From: Brevibacillus composti
GTDB taxonomy: Bacteria > Bacillota > Bacilli > Brevibacillales > Brevibacillaceae
Assembly: GCF_016406105.1 (NCBI RefSeq)
Contig: NZ_CP066308.1
Location: forward strand, 2,639,501 to 2,703,500
Length of the DNA: 64,000 nucleotides
Direction: 5' to 3'
The notes below the pieces were generated by a model. It was given only the letters and a program-made list of their open reading frames with translations, did no database searches and had not been told where the DNA came from. This document shows, in pieces, positions 51,497 to 60,081 of this stretch (position 1 is its first letter; each line of letters opens with the position of its first letter). The position numbers and the translations under genes were made by a program.

Positions 51497-52183
51497 TCAG
51501 GCGGCTTGTTTGGCTTCACGCACCTTTTGGCGCATGTAGTCAAACTGACGGTAGGAGCGGATCGCGGTCTCCAGATGGATCCGGCTGGGCTCCTTTGTCG
51601 TAAGATGACGCTGAAAGAAGCGGGAGAGGCGGTACAGCCCTCCGCAGTATTTGCGCAGAATGCGATCTGCCGTCATGCCGAGCACGATGCCGAGAAAGCC
51701 GGCCGCCACGCTGAAAGCTAACGGAACAAAGGGAACCGCCAGCAAAAACGCCGCAAAAAAGCAGACGACCAGATTGGTCGAGCAGCCGTCGTTGACAATA
51801 TCCGCCCGGCCGATCTCTTCCCAGGCGTCGAGCCGTTTTTCACCCCGGTAGCTGAATACTTTATGCTCGGCTCCGTGGAATTTTTTCAGTTCGCGGGGAA
51901 AGACAAAGTGAAATCCGGCCCCGTATACGGCCGCCCACCACGGATTGAGAAAGGCCCACTCCGGAGAGAGGAGGGCCGCCGCCACGTACAGCAGGAGAGC
52001 CGCATGAAACAGCTGATAGTACCAGGGAAAGGAGAAAAAAATGCGCATCCACAGCTTGCCGATGGTCCGCAGGGTGATTTTTTCCGCCCATACCTCGATG
52101 ACGCCGTCTTTGACCTCGGCGCAGGCGAGCACATGACGGTCGTGAAAAAGAACACCGCGAGAAAAAGAGATTCCCATCACCAT
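51497..52183 (-). CDS. DUF1385 family membrane protein (YqhQ-like)
   Basis: A 228-residue protein with two to four TM segments. The family signature is KFHGAEHKVFSYRGEKRLDA followed by IVNDGCSTNLVV, matching DUF1385. The start is GISFSRGVLFHDRHVLACAE, also family-like (MRSPKGVAVAVR-type). The protein is shorter than typical YqhQ (about 300), lacking some N-terminal sequence. The ATG follows AAGGAGAATA at 8 nt. Function unknown. Confidence 0.82.
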   Translation of the reverse strand: MVMGISFSRGVLFHDRHVLACAEVKDGVIEVWAEKITLRTIGKLWMRIFFSFPWYYQLFHAALLLYVAAALLSPEWAFLNPWWAAVYGAGFHFVFPRELKKFHGAEHKVFSYRGEKRLDAWEEIGRADIVNDGCSTNLVVCFFAAFLLAVPFVPLAFSVAAGFLGIVLGMTADRILRKYCGGLYRLSRFFQRHLTTKEPSRIHLETAIRSYRQFDYMRQKVREAKQAA

Positions 52184-52255
52184 TATCTATTCTCCTTCCG
52201 TTGCTTCATCAGTATAATAAGAAGAATGTACGCAGAATGAAGGAGGGGTCTATCC

Positions 52256-53371
52256 ATGATCCGCATGGTACCAACTACACCGCTAACACCGAGTCACGAC
52301 CCGTGGGAGCCATTGTTTCACGCGACTCCGCCTGCATACAAGCTGACCAGTGTGGAATTTACCGTCACCAACCTGTGCAATCTCCGCTGCGAGCACTGTG
52401 CAGTAGGCGACACGCTGCGATTCAAAGACGATCCGGCACTGCCGATTGAGACGATCCTGCGTCGTCTGGATGAAGCGCAAGACCTCGCTACCCTCAGTAT
52501 AACAGGCGGGGAACCCATGTACAGTGAACGAACCGTCAAAGAGTTTATCCTGCCGCTCCTGCGCTATGCCGCAGACCGGGGGCTTCGCACCCAGATCAAC
52601 TCCAATCTGACGATGCCCTTCTCCCGATATGAGCTGATCCTGCCCTATATAGATGTCATGCATATGTCCTGGAACTGGGCCTCGCCCGAGGAGTTCCATA
52701 CCATTGTTTACGCAAAGAGCAGGCAAACGGTTTCGGCCAAACAGGCGGAGCAGCAGTTTCGCGCGATCTGGGAAACGGCCGGAAAATTGGCGCAATCCGG
52801 CGTATTTGTTTCCGCGGAAACCATGTTAAACAAGCGAACCTTCCACCAATTGCCAACCCTTCACCGGCAGATTCAGGAGATGGGCTGTCTGCGCCATGAG
52901 GTTCATCCGATGTACGCCAGCGATTTTGCCCGCGATCTGGAGGTGCTTACCCTGCCAGAGCTGCGCCAAGCGATTCATGAACTGCTCGATGTGCGAAATG
53001 AAGAGCTGTGGATGCTGTTTGGCACCCTGCCGTTTTTTGCTTGCAGCCCGCTTGCGGAAGATCGGGAGTTGATCCAGCGATTGCGCCGGGCAAAGAATGT
53101 CACGGTGAGAAACGACCCGGACGGGCGCAATCGGCTTAACGTAAATATCTTTACCGGCGATGTCATCGTGACGGATTTCGGCGATGTCGCTCCGCTGGGC
53201 AATGTCCAGACAGACCGTTTGGACGCGATGTTTACCGCCTGGCAAAAACATCCGCTCAACCAAAACATCAACTGCTTCTGCCCGGCTGCCGCATGTGCCG
53301 GCCCCAATCTGCTGGTTGCCAACACCTACTATCCGGGTGAAAACTTCACCAAGCGAAAAGCGCTGGTCTAA
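52256..53371 (+). CDS. yfkAB: Radical SAM/CxCxxxxC motif protein YfkAB
   Basis: A 371-residue radical SAM enzyme. The [4Fe-4S] motif CNLRCEHC is at about residues 41-48, and SITGGEP follows as the SAM-binding GGE motif. Near the C-terminus NCFCPAAACAGPN gives the CxCxxxxC motif that defines the YfkAB family, probably binding a second cluster. The reaction is unknown. The ATG follows GGAGGGG at 8 nt. An SASP gene begins 28 bp after the stop codon, so the two may be cotranscribed. Confidence 0.93.
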   Translation: MIRMVPTTPLTPSHDPWEPLFHATPPAYKLTSVEFTVTNLCNLRCEHCAVGDTLRFKDDPALPIETILRRLDEAQDLATLSITGGEPMYSERTVKEFILPLLRYAADRGLRTQINSNLTMPFSRYELILPYIDVMHMSWNWASPEEFHTIVYAKSRQTVSAKQAEQQFRAIWETAGKLAQSGVFVSAETMLNKRTFHQLPTLHRQIQEMGCLRHEVHPMYASDFARDLEVLTLPELRQAIHELLDVRNEELWMLFGTLPFFACSPLAEDRELIQRLRRAKNVTVRNDPDGRNRLNVNIFTGDVIVTDFGDVAPLGNVQTDRLDAMFTAWQKHPLNQNINCFCPAAACAGPNLLVANTYYPGENFTKRKALV

Positions 53372-53399
53372 TGGGCATGCTAACCCTGAGGTGATGGGT

Positions 53400-53654
53400 A
53401 TGAGCAGAAGGAGAAGAAGGCCTCTCGTCCCCGGGGCACAGGCCGGACTGGACCGACTGAAGGCACAGGTGGCCGGGGTCCGGGAGCCGGACGAGGCCAA
53501 GTACGAGATCGCCCAAGAGCTGGAGGTGCCCTTGCAGAAAGGGTACAACGGACAGCTTACCTCCCATGATGCTGGCCGGATCGGCGGCCATCTCGGGGGC
53601 CATATGGTGAAAGAGCTGGTTCGCATGGCGATGGAGCAGCTCCCCCGCAAATAG
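53400..53654 (+). CDS. Alpha/beta-type small acid-soluble spore protein
   Basis: An 84-residue SASP. The conserved family blocks are clear: a KYEIAQELEVPLQKG segment including the YE-IAQE site expected for GPR protease, then GYNGQLTSHDAGRIGGHLGG and MVKELVRMAMEQL. These proteins coat and protect spore DNA from UV and oxidative damage and are degraded on germination. The N-terminal MSRRRRRPLVPGAQ is more basic than usual. The ATG follows GAGGTGATGG. The gene directly follows yfkAB and a terminator follows it. Confidence 0.93.
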   Translation: MSRRRRRPLVPGAQAGLDRLKAQVAGVREPDEAKYEIAQELEVPLQKGYNGQLTSHDAGRIGGHLGGHMVKELVRMAMEQLPRK

Positions 53655-53655
53655 A

Positions 53656-53694
53656 AAAACCGCATCCGTGTCCGATGCGGTTCTTTCGCGTAAA
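53656..53694. terminator. Terminator of the SASP gene
   Basis: AACCGCATC pairs with GATGCGGTT (9 bp), followed by CTTTCG; also A-rich on the other side. Confidence 0.75.
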
Positions 53695-53696
53695 TG

Positions 53697-53885
53697 TCAG
53701 CGAAGCCGGTCCAATCGCTTGGCGCTTCTCCTCACGGGCCCAAGCATGGAGCGGCTGATGCTGTTTACTTTGTGAAACGAATCAAACATCTGATCCAGGA
53801 CCTCGACCAGTTCCCGCACCTGCACCACTTTTCCGTAGACGCCGTCAAAATGGTGGCGAACATTTTTGGCATTCAGCCGAAGCAT
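53697..53885 (-). CDS. Small basic hypothetical protein (62 aa)
   Basis: A 62-residue basic protein (MLRLNAKNVRHHFDGVYGKV...), probably helical. The strong ribosome site AGGAGGTG lies 7 nt before the ATG, and the gene is convergent with the SASP gene. No family recognised; it could be another spore or DNA-associated small protein, but that is only suggested by its charge and location. Confidence 0.65.
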   Translation of the reverse strand: MLRLNAKNVRHHFDGVYGKVVQVRELVEVLDQMFDSFHKVNSISRSMLGPVRRSAKRLDRLR

Positions 53886-54077
53886 GACCGCACCTCCTCT
53901 GTATCTCTTCTACCACCCTATGCACATCCGGCAAAAGCGGGTCCCTGCTATTTCTGGTGAAAACGCCCATTTTTTTTTTATTGCTTTTGGAAGCAGCTGG
54001 CCAGTCCCCCGAGAGGTTTTCCAATAGATAGCGAAAAGCGATAAAGTGGAGTATCGCGGCTATGCTGAGAAGAAGCA

Positions 54078-54128
54078 TGAAAAAGGGGCCATCCCACCGT
54101 CTAAACCAGCCGGTTGGGAGGCCCCTTT
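54078..54128 (-). terminator. Terminator of the LysM gene
   Basis: On the minus strand AAAAGGGGCC(TCCCA) pairs with (TGGGA)TGGCCCCTTTT, followed by T. Confidence 0.8.
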
Positions 54129-54133
54129 TCTCA

Positions 54134-54448
54134 TTACGTGGTGCGCGGCCGCGGCCGTGCCTCAAGACGCGTCACGCGCTGCTCCAGCCGATCGACTCTG
54201 CGATCCAGGTCACGGATGTTGCGCTCTGCACGGTCCATCCGCTCATCGAGACGGCGGATGCGGCGGTCTATATCCGTCGTCGGGGGCGGTGTCGGCACAG
54301 GCGGTCTGATCGGGACGTAGATGTTTTGCCCGATGTAAATGTAATACGGAGCAGGAATGTTATTGACGCGTATCAATTCTTGAACCGGTACACCAAAGCG
54401 GGCGGCAATGGCGTTTAATGTATCCCCGGGTTGGACTACGTAATTCAC
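54134..54448 (-). CDS. LysM domain protein with coiled-coil tail
   Basis: A 104-residue protein. One LysM repeat covers residues 3-46 (YVVQPGDTLNAIAARFGVPV...), which binds N-acetylglucosamine polymers such as peptidoglycan. A Pro-rich hinge (PPVPTPPPTT) and a very regular Arg/Asp/Leu heptad coiled coil (60-97) follow. No signal peptide is present. That fits spore-associated LysM proteins, which are placed from the mother cell. The GTG at 54448 has AAAGGAG 8 nt upstream. Confidence 0.85.
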   Translation of the reverse strand: MNYVVQPGDTLNAIAARFGVPVQELIRVNNIPAPYYIYIGQNIYVPIRPPVPTPPPTTDIDRRIRRLDERMDRAERNIRDLDRRVDRLEQRVTRLEARPRPRTT

Positions 54449-54813
54449 GTAAACCACTCCTTTTTTGTTTTTGATTCGTTATTAACCTATGCCCGCCCGC
54501 CTTGCCGCGAAATAAACCAACACCTATTTTCAAAAGAATGGTTGTTTACCCATGCCAGATGCCGTGACGAGAACTGGCATACTGGTCGCATCCAGTCCAT
54601 CCCGCCTCCCAGCATTTGCTTGTATGATGCAATTTTCCACCAGTTGGTTCCCGCCGTTTTTAAGAGCAGCTCGCAGAAGGGGGCATGGTCACCGGCTCCT
54701 GGCGGCCCCAAGCGGCTCCTTACAGCCCCTCCCGTCACTGTCTTTGCCGGACGAAAAAAAAGCCACCAGTGGCAATCACTGATGACTTGTACGGTGAATC
54801 GGTCACAACTTGT
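54449..54813. other. 365-bp intergenic stretch without a recognised gene
   Basis: It lies between the LysM gene and the class I fumarase gene, both on the minus strand. It contains the fumarase terminator at 54748-54790 and room for the LysM promoter. Short open frames are present but lack ribosome sites and coding character. Confidence 0.6.
54748..54790 (-). terminator. Terminator of the fumarase gene
   Basis: On the minus strand CATCAGTG pairs with CACTGGTG, then GCTTTTTTTT. Confidence 0.8.
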
Positions 54814-56340
54814 TTATTTGAATACCGGCTCTGCAAACTGCGCCAGTTTTTCCAGCGAGCTTTTTTCCACGTCGGCATGCAGGCTGTTGCCGTGAGAGTC
54901 CATGGTCACGATCGCCGCAAAGCCGTTTACGCGCAGGTGCCACATCGCTTCCGGAATACCGAATTCCATGAAGTCTACCCCTTCTACCTTTTCAATGCAG
55001 TCGGCGTAGTATTGCGCCGCTCCGCCGATCGCATTCAGGTACACGGCCCCGTGCTCGCCCAGCGCTTTCAGGGTTTTGGCTCCCATGCCGCCTTTTCCGA
55101 TCACGGCGCGAATGCCGAACTTTTTGATGATGTCCCCTTGGTACGGCTCCTCGCGGATGGACGTGGTCGGTCCTGCCGCTTTGACATGCCACTCGCCCTG
55201 TTCGTCCTTCAGCATCACCGGACCGCAGTGGTAGATGACGCCGCCGTTCAGATCGACCGGGCAGTCGTGGTCCATCAGGTATTTATGCAGGGCGTCGCGG
55301 CCGGTATGCATGATGCCGTTAATGATCACCACGTCGCCTACCTTGAGGCTGCGGATCTGCTCCTCGGTAATCGGCGCTTGCAGCACTACTTCACGGCGTT
55401 CTGCCGGCTGCTCGGCGGCAGCGTCCAGATTCATCTCCACCGGTTCATCCTTGTAGAGATAGCGCTTGATTTCGCCAGTTTCCGGGTTGATGCGGACGCC
55501 TTGACGGCGGAACGCCCAGCAGTTGTACGCCACAGAGACGAAGAAGCTGGCCGGCAGCCTGTTTTCCACGCCGATCTTGCAGCCGAGCAGGGTGGATGCG
55601 CCGCCGAAGCCCATGGTTCCGATGCCCAGCTCGTTCGCTTTTTCCATGATGTACGCTTCCAGCTCAGCCAGCTCCGGAATCGGGTTCACATCATCGACAC
55701 GGCGGAACAGCTGGTGTTTGGCCAGCGCATAGCCGGAGGTCCGGTCGCCGCCGATGCCCACGCCGATGAAGCCGGCGCTGCAGCCCTGTCCTTGGGCTTG
55801 GTAGACGGAGTGCAGGATGCATTTGCGAATGCCGTCCAGATCGCGGCCTGCTTTGCCCAGCCCTTCCAGCTCACAGGGGAGGGAGTATTGGATATTTTTA
55901 TTCTCACAGCCGCCCCCTTTGAGGATCAGCTTGATTTCGACTTCGTCTTCTTCCCATTGCTCGAAGTGAATGACAGGCGTTCCGGGTCCCAGGTTGTCTC
56001 CGCTGTTGGCTCCGGTGAGCGAATCTACCGAATTGGGACGCAATTTGCCGGTTTTGGTCGCCTCTACCACAGCTTCGTAGATCGCTTTTTTGATCACGAG
56101 CTGATTCACCCCTACGGGCGTTTTGATTTCAAACGTCGGCATACCGGTATCCTGGCAAATCGGCGATACATTGTCTTCCGCCATCTTGATATTTTGGGCG
56201 ATGGTAGACAGCGAGAGGGCCGCACGGGTACCCTGGTCTTCTTTTGCTTTCGCGTCATTGATGGCGCGGCGCACATCTGGAGGGAGATTGGTCGAGGTCT
56301 CCGTAATCAGCTCCAGAATACTTTGCTTCCATGTATCCAT
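54814..56340 (-). CDS. fumA: Class I fumarate hydratase ([4Fe-4S])
   Basis: A 508-residue single-chain class I fumarase with alpha-type N-terminal (about 1-285) and beta-type C-terminal domain (about 300-508). Candidate cluster cysteines are in SPICQDTGMPTF, GCSAGFIGVGIGG and TLLGCKIG. The beta domain shows GDVVIINGIMHTGRDALHKY and YHCGPVM. It interconverts fumarate and malate in the TCA cycle and is oxygen-sensitive, unlike the class II FumC usual in Bacillus. Monocistronic with its own terminator; AAGGAGCGGA ribosome site. Confidence 0.94.
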   Translation of the reverse strand: MDTWKQSILELITETSTNLPPDVRRAINDAKAKEDQGTRAALSLSTIAQNIKMAEDNVSPICQDTGMPTFEIKTPVGVNQLVIKKAIYEAVVEATKTGKLRPNSVDSLTGANSGDNLGPGTPVIHFEQWEEDEVEIKLILKGGGCENKNIQYSLPCELEGLGKAGRDLDGIRKCILHSVYQAQGQGCSAGFIGVGIGGDRTSGYALAKHQLFRRVDDVNPIPELAELEAYIMEKANELGIGTMGFGGASTLLGCKIGVENRLPASFFVSVAYNCWAFRRQGVRINPETGEIKRYLYKDEPVEMNLDAAAEQPAERREVVLQAPITEEQIRSLKVGDVVIINGIMHTGRDALHKYLMDHDCPVDLNGGVIYHCGPVMLKDEQGEWHVKAAGPTTSIREEPYQGDIIKKFGIRAVIGKGGMGAKTLKALGEHGAVYLNAIGGAAQYYADCIEKVEGVDFMEFGIPEAMWHLRVNGFAAIVTMDSHGNSLHADVEKSSLEKLAQFAEPVFK

Positions 56341-56499
56341 CCTTGTCCGCTCCTTTTTGTATATGTTTTTCGATGTATGAAACCGCCTTTCATTATATCA
56401 CACCCGTCCCTACTTTTGTCCGCTGAAAGTGCCCCTCGGTGTGTGAAACATTTCCGGATGCTCGCCGTCCTATAGGAAGAAAAAGGAGGGATTATCGTC

Positions 56500-58521
56500 G
56501 TGAAGAAAACGATTGGTTTGCTACTGTCAGGGGTCCTCCTCTTTGCCTTGGGGATTGGGCTGCAGGGAGTGTATGGGGATCGTCCACCAGTCGCCGTGGC
56601 GGAAGAATCGCCTCCCTCTCCCCAGCGTGCAGCGGTCTCACCTGAGGAGGAAGAGCCGCTGCCTGTCGTCGGCTCGTATCCATCTCTCAAAAAGCTGCTG
56701 AAGACCTATGAAGATAGCTTGGTGGTCTATGAAACAGAAGTGTCTCTCTCCGATGGAGCCGCTCCGGTGCAAGAAATGGCCCGCGTGGAAAGCATGAAAA
56801 CAGCCAGTGCTCCCGCTATGGATTCCGCTGACTTTTCTGTGACCAATGTGCAGGTGCAGGGCGTCGATGAAGCGGACGTCGCAATGACCGACGGAACCTA
56901 TCTGTACCAGGCCACGCCCGAGGAAGTCCGGATCATTCGCGCACAGCCTGTGGATCGCATGGAGGTGGTCAGCCGGATCAGCTACGCGGACCAATCGTTT
57001 CACCCGCTGGAACTCTACCTCGATGAAAAGAGACTGGTTGTGATCGGCCACTCCATGCCCCCAGCGGTACGGGATTACCCCGCCGTGAAGAAAAAGAAGG
57101 CGGCGCCAGCACTCCCCCCCAGCTACAGCACGCTGGTGCAGGCACTGGTCTATGATGTGACCGATAAGAGCGCACCCCGGCTGACTCGCACGCTGGAAGC
57201 CGACGGCCACTACGTCTCCTCCCGCAAAATCGGGTCCAACCTGTACTTGGTAACCAACAAGCCGATCGACAGCCATCTGCTCTACGCGTCCGAACAAGGT
57301 GCTCTCCCGATCTACCGAGACTCGGCCCAGGGGAATGCCTATCAAACGGTCCGTTTTGACGAAATCCGCTATTTTCCGGAGATCGTCAGGCCTGAATACC
57401 TCATCGCGGCGGGAGCCAATCTGGACGACCCGAAGCAGCCGCTCTCCATCCACACCTACCTGGGGGCGGGTGAGAACGTCTACGCTTCTCCTGACCATCT
57501 GTACGTAGCCCTAACCGGGCGCCAACATTCACCTGCGCTGGAAAAGGCTCCCTCGCTGCTTCCCAGCCGGCGCGCGCCTGCTCCGCCCGAAGAGGTGCAG
57601 ACTACGCTCTACCGGTTCTCGATGAAAGCCGGGACTCTCAGCTACACGGGGAAAGGGTCGGTACCCGGCCGATTGCTGAATCAGTTTTCCATGGATGAGC
57701 ATGAGGATCATCTGCGGATCGCCACCACTACGGGGGATATGTGGCGGACGGACGAAGGTACTTCCAAAAATAACCTCTATGTTCTGGACAACAAGCTGAA
57801 GCTGGCCGGAGTGCTGGAAGGCATTGCCCCCGGCGAGAAAATATACGCGGTCCGCTTCATGGGCGATCGCGCGTACATGGTCACCTTCAAGCAAGTCGAT
57901 CCGCTGTTTGTTATCGATGTCCGCAATCCCGCTGCACCGCAAGTCCTCGGCGCGCTGAAAATCCCGGGCTACAGCGATTACCTCCATCCCTACGATGAAA
58001 ATCACATCATCGGGTTTGGCAAGGACGCTGTCGCCGACAAGGAGACCGCCTTTTACCAAGGCATGAAGCTCGCCCTCTTCGATGTAACGGATGTGAACAA
58101 TCCGCGCGAGAAGTTTCAAACGGTGATTGGCGATCGCGGGACCGATTCCGAGCTTTTGCGCAATCACAAGGCGCTGCTCTTTTCCAAAGAGAAAGAGCTG
58201 CTGGCCTTCCCCGTCAGCGTCCATACGCTGTCGCATGCACAAAAAGCTGCCGGCCAGGCGAGTGCGTTTGGGGATTTTTCCTTCCAGGGCGCCTATGTCT
58301 ACCGGTTGAATAAAGACGAAGGCTTTGCCTTGCGCGGCCGGATCACGCATCTCGATCCCGACGATCTGAAAAAAGCCGGCCATGACTGGTATGACAGCGC
58401 CAAAAACATCGAGAGGATCATCTACATCGGCGACACCCTGTACACACTCTCCCGCGATAAGGTGAAAGCGAACAACCTGCAAACGCTGACGGAATACAGA
58501 ACATTGCACCTGTCCAAATAA
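56500..58521 (+). CDS. Secreted beta-propeller domain protein
   Basis: A 673-residue protein. The N-terminal hydrophobic segment (TIGLLLSGVLLFALGIGLQG) is a signal peptide or anchor. It is followed by a Pro/Glu-rich spacer and a large C-terminal beta-propeller of the Beta_propel/DUF2319 type. Its signature VTNVQVQGVDEADVAMTDGT is clear near residues 110-130. Later blades include FMGDRAYMVTFKQVDPLFVI and the HPYDENHIIGFGKD block. It acts outside the cell; the function is unknown. The GTG start has AAGGAGGG about 9 nt upstream. Confidence 0.87.
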   Translation: MKKTIGLLLSGVLLFALGIGLQGVYGDRPPVAVAEESPPSPQRAAVSPEEEEPLPVVGSYPSLKKLLKTYEDSLVVYETEVSLSDGAAPVQEMARVESMKTASAPAMDSADFSVTNVQVQGVDEADVAMTDGTYLYQATPEEVRIIRAQPVDRMEVVSRISYADQSFHPLELYLDEKRLVVIGHSMPPAVRDYPAVKKKKAAPALPPSYSTLVQALVYDVTDKSAPRLTRTLEADGHYVSSRKIGSNLYLVTNKPIDSHLLYASEQGALPIYRDSAQGNAYQTVRFDEIRYFPEIVRPEYLIAAGANLDDPKQPLSIHTYLGAGENVYASPDHLYVALTGRQHSPALEKAPSLLPSRRAPAPPEEVQTTLYRFSMKAGTLSYTGKGSVPGRLLNQFSMDEHEDHLRIATTTGDMWRTDEGTSKNNLYVLDNKLKLAGVLEGIAPGEKIYAVRFMGDRAYMVTFKQVDPLFVIDVRNPAAPQVLGALKIPGYSDYLHPYDENHIIGFGKDAVADKETAFYQGMKLALFDVTDVNNPREKFQTVIGDRGTDSELLRNHKALLFSKEKELLAFPVSVHTLSHAQKAAGQASAFGDFSFQGAYVYRLNKDEGFALRGRITHLDPDDLKKAGHDWYDSAKNIERIIYIGDTLYTLSRDKVKANNLQTLTEYRTLHLSK

Positions 58522-58597
58522 AGGAAACCATCTGTCAAGCGTGCAAATTCTGTGCTACTATTAACAGGAGACGCAGCAAAGAGAGGGTGTCATCTGT

Positions 58598-59284
58598 TTG
58601 GATTACTTTGACTTAAATCTGACCTCGACGCTTTCCGGTGTTACTGCTGTGCTGATGGTCGCCTTCTTTCGGCTGCACTGGCCGTTTCGGTATCAGTACC
58701 TCGGCTATCTCTGCAAGCAGCATCCGGAGAAGCGCATGCGGTGGCTGGACGCATCGTACCGTCGCAATCGCACCCGAATCGTCGCGATGCTGGACAAATC
58801 TTCCTACGAAATCCTGTCGGGCAATTACGAGCTCGCGGAAAAGTATATTGTGCAAGGACTGCATGTCTGCAAAGAGCGTCCCTCCCTGTTCAATCAGGCG
58901 ATGGCCCACTACCTCTTCTACAACCTGGCCTTCGTCTATTTTACCAGCGGCAAGTACAGCGAAGCCCTGGACGTCGCGTTTCGGGTCTACCAGCGAGATC
59001 AGGGCATGACGGACTCGCTTGGACTGATCGCCTGCTCTCACGCCCGCCTGGGAGAAATCGAGAGCGCGGTCGAAGCCTACCGGCTGATCCCCGGCAAACG
59101 TTCGACCCGGGAGTGGAAAATTCTCTGCCTCGCCGAAATCGAGGCGGCAAAAGGCAATTACGAGCGCGCCCTCGGCCACTTGCAAAAGCTCATGACCAAG
59201 TCGGGGCTTGCTCTCTGCCTGAATCAATCCGAACTGCAAAAGCGCTTTGAAGAATGGACAAAAGCCTCTACCCGCGTCGGGTGA
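58598..59284 (+). CDS. TPR-like protein with N-terminal membrane segment
   Basis: A 228-residue protein. A hydrophobic segment lies near residues 10-25 (LSGVTAVLMVAFFRL). TPR-like helix pairs follow (YELAEKYIVQGLHVCKERPS, SGKYSEALDVAFRVYQRDQG, GNYERALGHLQKLM). The start is TTG at 58598 with GAGAGGGTG about 10 nt upstream. It lies 76 bp after the beta-propeller gene and may belong to the same unit. Function unknown. Confidence 0.72.
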   Translation: MDYFDLNLTSTLSGVTAVLMVAFFRLHWPFRYQYLGYLCKQHPEKRMRWLDASYRRNRTRIVAMLDKSSYEILSGNYELAEKYIVQGLHVCKERPSLFNQAMAHYLFYNLAFVYFTSGKYSEALDVAFRVYQRDQGMTDSLGLIACSHARLGEIESAVEAYRLIPGKRSTREWKILCLAEIEAAKGNYERALGHLQKLMTKSGLALCLNQSELQKRFEEWTKASTRVG

Positions 59285-59296
59285 GGCTTTTTGCAT
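59261..59296 (+). terminator. Terminator overlapping the TPR gene end
   Basis: AAAGCCTC(T)ACCC pairs with GGGTGAGGCTTT, then TTGC; the stem starts inside the coding region. Confidence 0.7.
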
Positions 59297-59303
59297 GGGG
59301 GAA

Positions 59304-59996
59304 TCAGTTGTTTCGAACGAGTCCGATCAGCTCTTCAAAGAAGGGGGCGATGTCGCCCTGCAAGACGGGACCGTGACCCGTAGCCAGATATTCAATCGGC
59401 CACCTCAAGAGGATCTCCAGGCCTTCAGCTAACCCTTCGGCCTTTTGCGGGTCCTCCTCCTTGCATTTCTGAAGAAAGTGGCGATAAGCATCCCGCTGGA
59501 GCCCGCCATATTCGACCAAGCGCTCAAACGGCGCCTGGCCAAAATGGATGTGGTCCCCGACAAAGCACACTTTGGTATCGGGATCGTAAAAGGCAACAGA
59601 GCCCTCGGTGTGGTAAGGCAGCTGGCGAAACTGAAGCAGCGGCAGGTCACCCCCGATGCCCGTGAAGGTGTGCCCGAAAAAGGTTTGTGAAAAATCATCC
59701 AATTCATAGTAATCTTCGAGATGAATCCAGTTATGCCGGGAGGAAAACAGGTCGGCATTGCCAATATGGTCAGCATGACGATGCGTATAGTATACGTAAG
59801 CAATCTGCTCCGTCTTGACTCCAATCTCCACAAGCGCCTGTTGGAAGTAGGGGCGGTGCTTGCGAAGATGGGAGTCAATCAGCACATAGGCATCGTTCTT
59901 TGCGATTACATAGCTGTTGATGTAGCTTTGCCACGCTTCTTCATAGGTGAGGATTGCCCAAGTGGAATCGGCTATGAGTTCGGTTACGTTTGTCAA
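59304..59996 (-). CDS. MBL-fold metallohydrolase
   Basis: A 230-residue metallo-beta-lactamase-fold protein with Zn motif THRHADH (HxHxDH). HTEGSVAFYDPDTKVCFVGDH supplies the later His/Asp ligands, and a final ATGHGPV gives another His. It belongs to the glyoxalase II-like hydrolase group; the substrate is unknown. The start is TTG at 59996 (MTNVTELIADSTW); AGGAGAGGAGAG lies roughly 10-20 nt upstream. The open frame continues further left, but that portion is promoter sequence. Confidence 0.82.
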   Translation of the reverse strand: MTNVTELIADSTWAILTYEEAWQSYINSYVIAKNDAYVLIDSHLRKHRPYFQQALVEIGVKTEQIAYVYYTHRHADHIGNADLFSSRHNWIHLEDYYELDDFSQTFFGHTFTGIGGDLPLLQFRQLPYHTEGSVAFYDPDTKVCFVGDHIHFGQAPFERLVEYGGLQRDAYRHFLQKCKEEDPQKAEGLAEGLEILLRWPIEYLATGHGPVLQGDIAPFFEELIGLVRNN

Positions 59997-60081
59997 GCGC
60001 CCATCTCTCCTCTCCTTCCAAAAGTATATTCCTCCCCTTATTATACACAATTGACCAGGGAAGTGCCGCAGAAAAACACGT

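Noticed and set aside
53845-54165. Minus-strand frame with a hydrophobic stretch (MLLLSIAAILHFIAFRYLLE)
   Set aside because: It overlaps the LysM gene terminator and the start of the small basic gene, has no ribosome site, and reads through a hairpin.
54487-54738. Short minus-strand frame in the gap before the fumarase gene
   Set aside because: No ribosome site, composition unlike a protein, and no recognisable motif.
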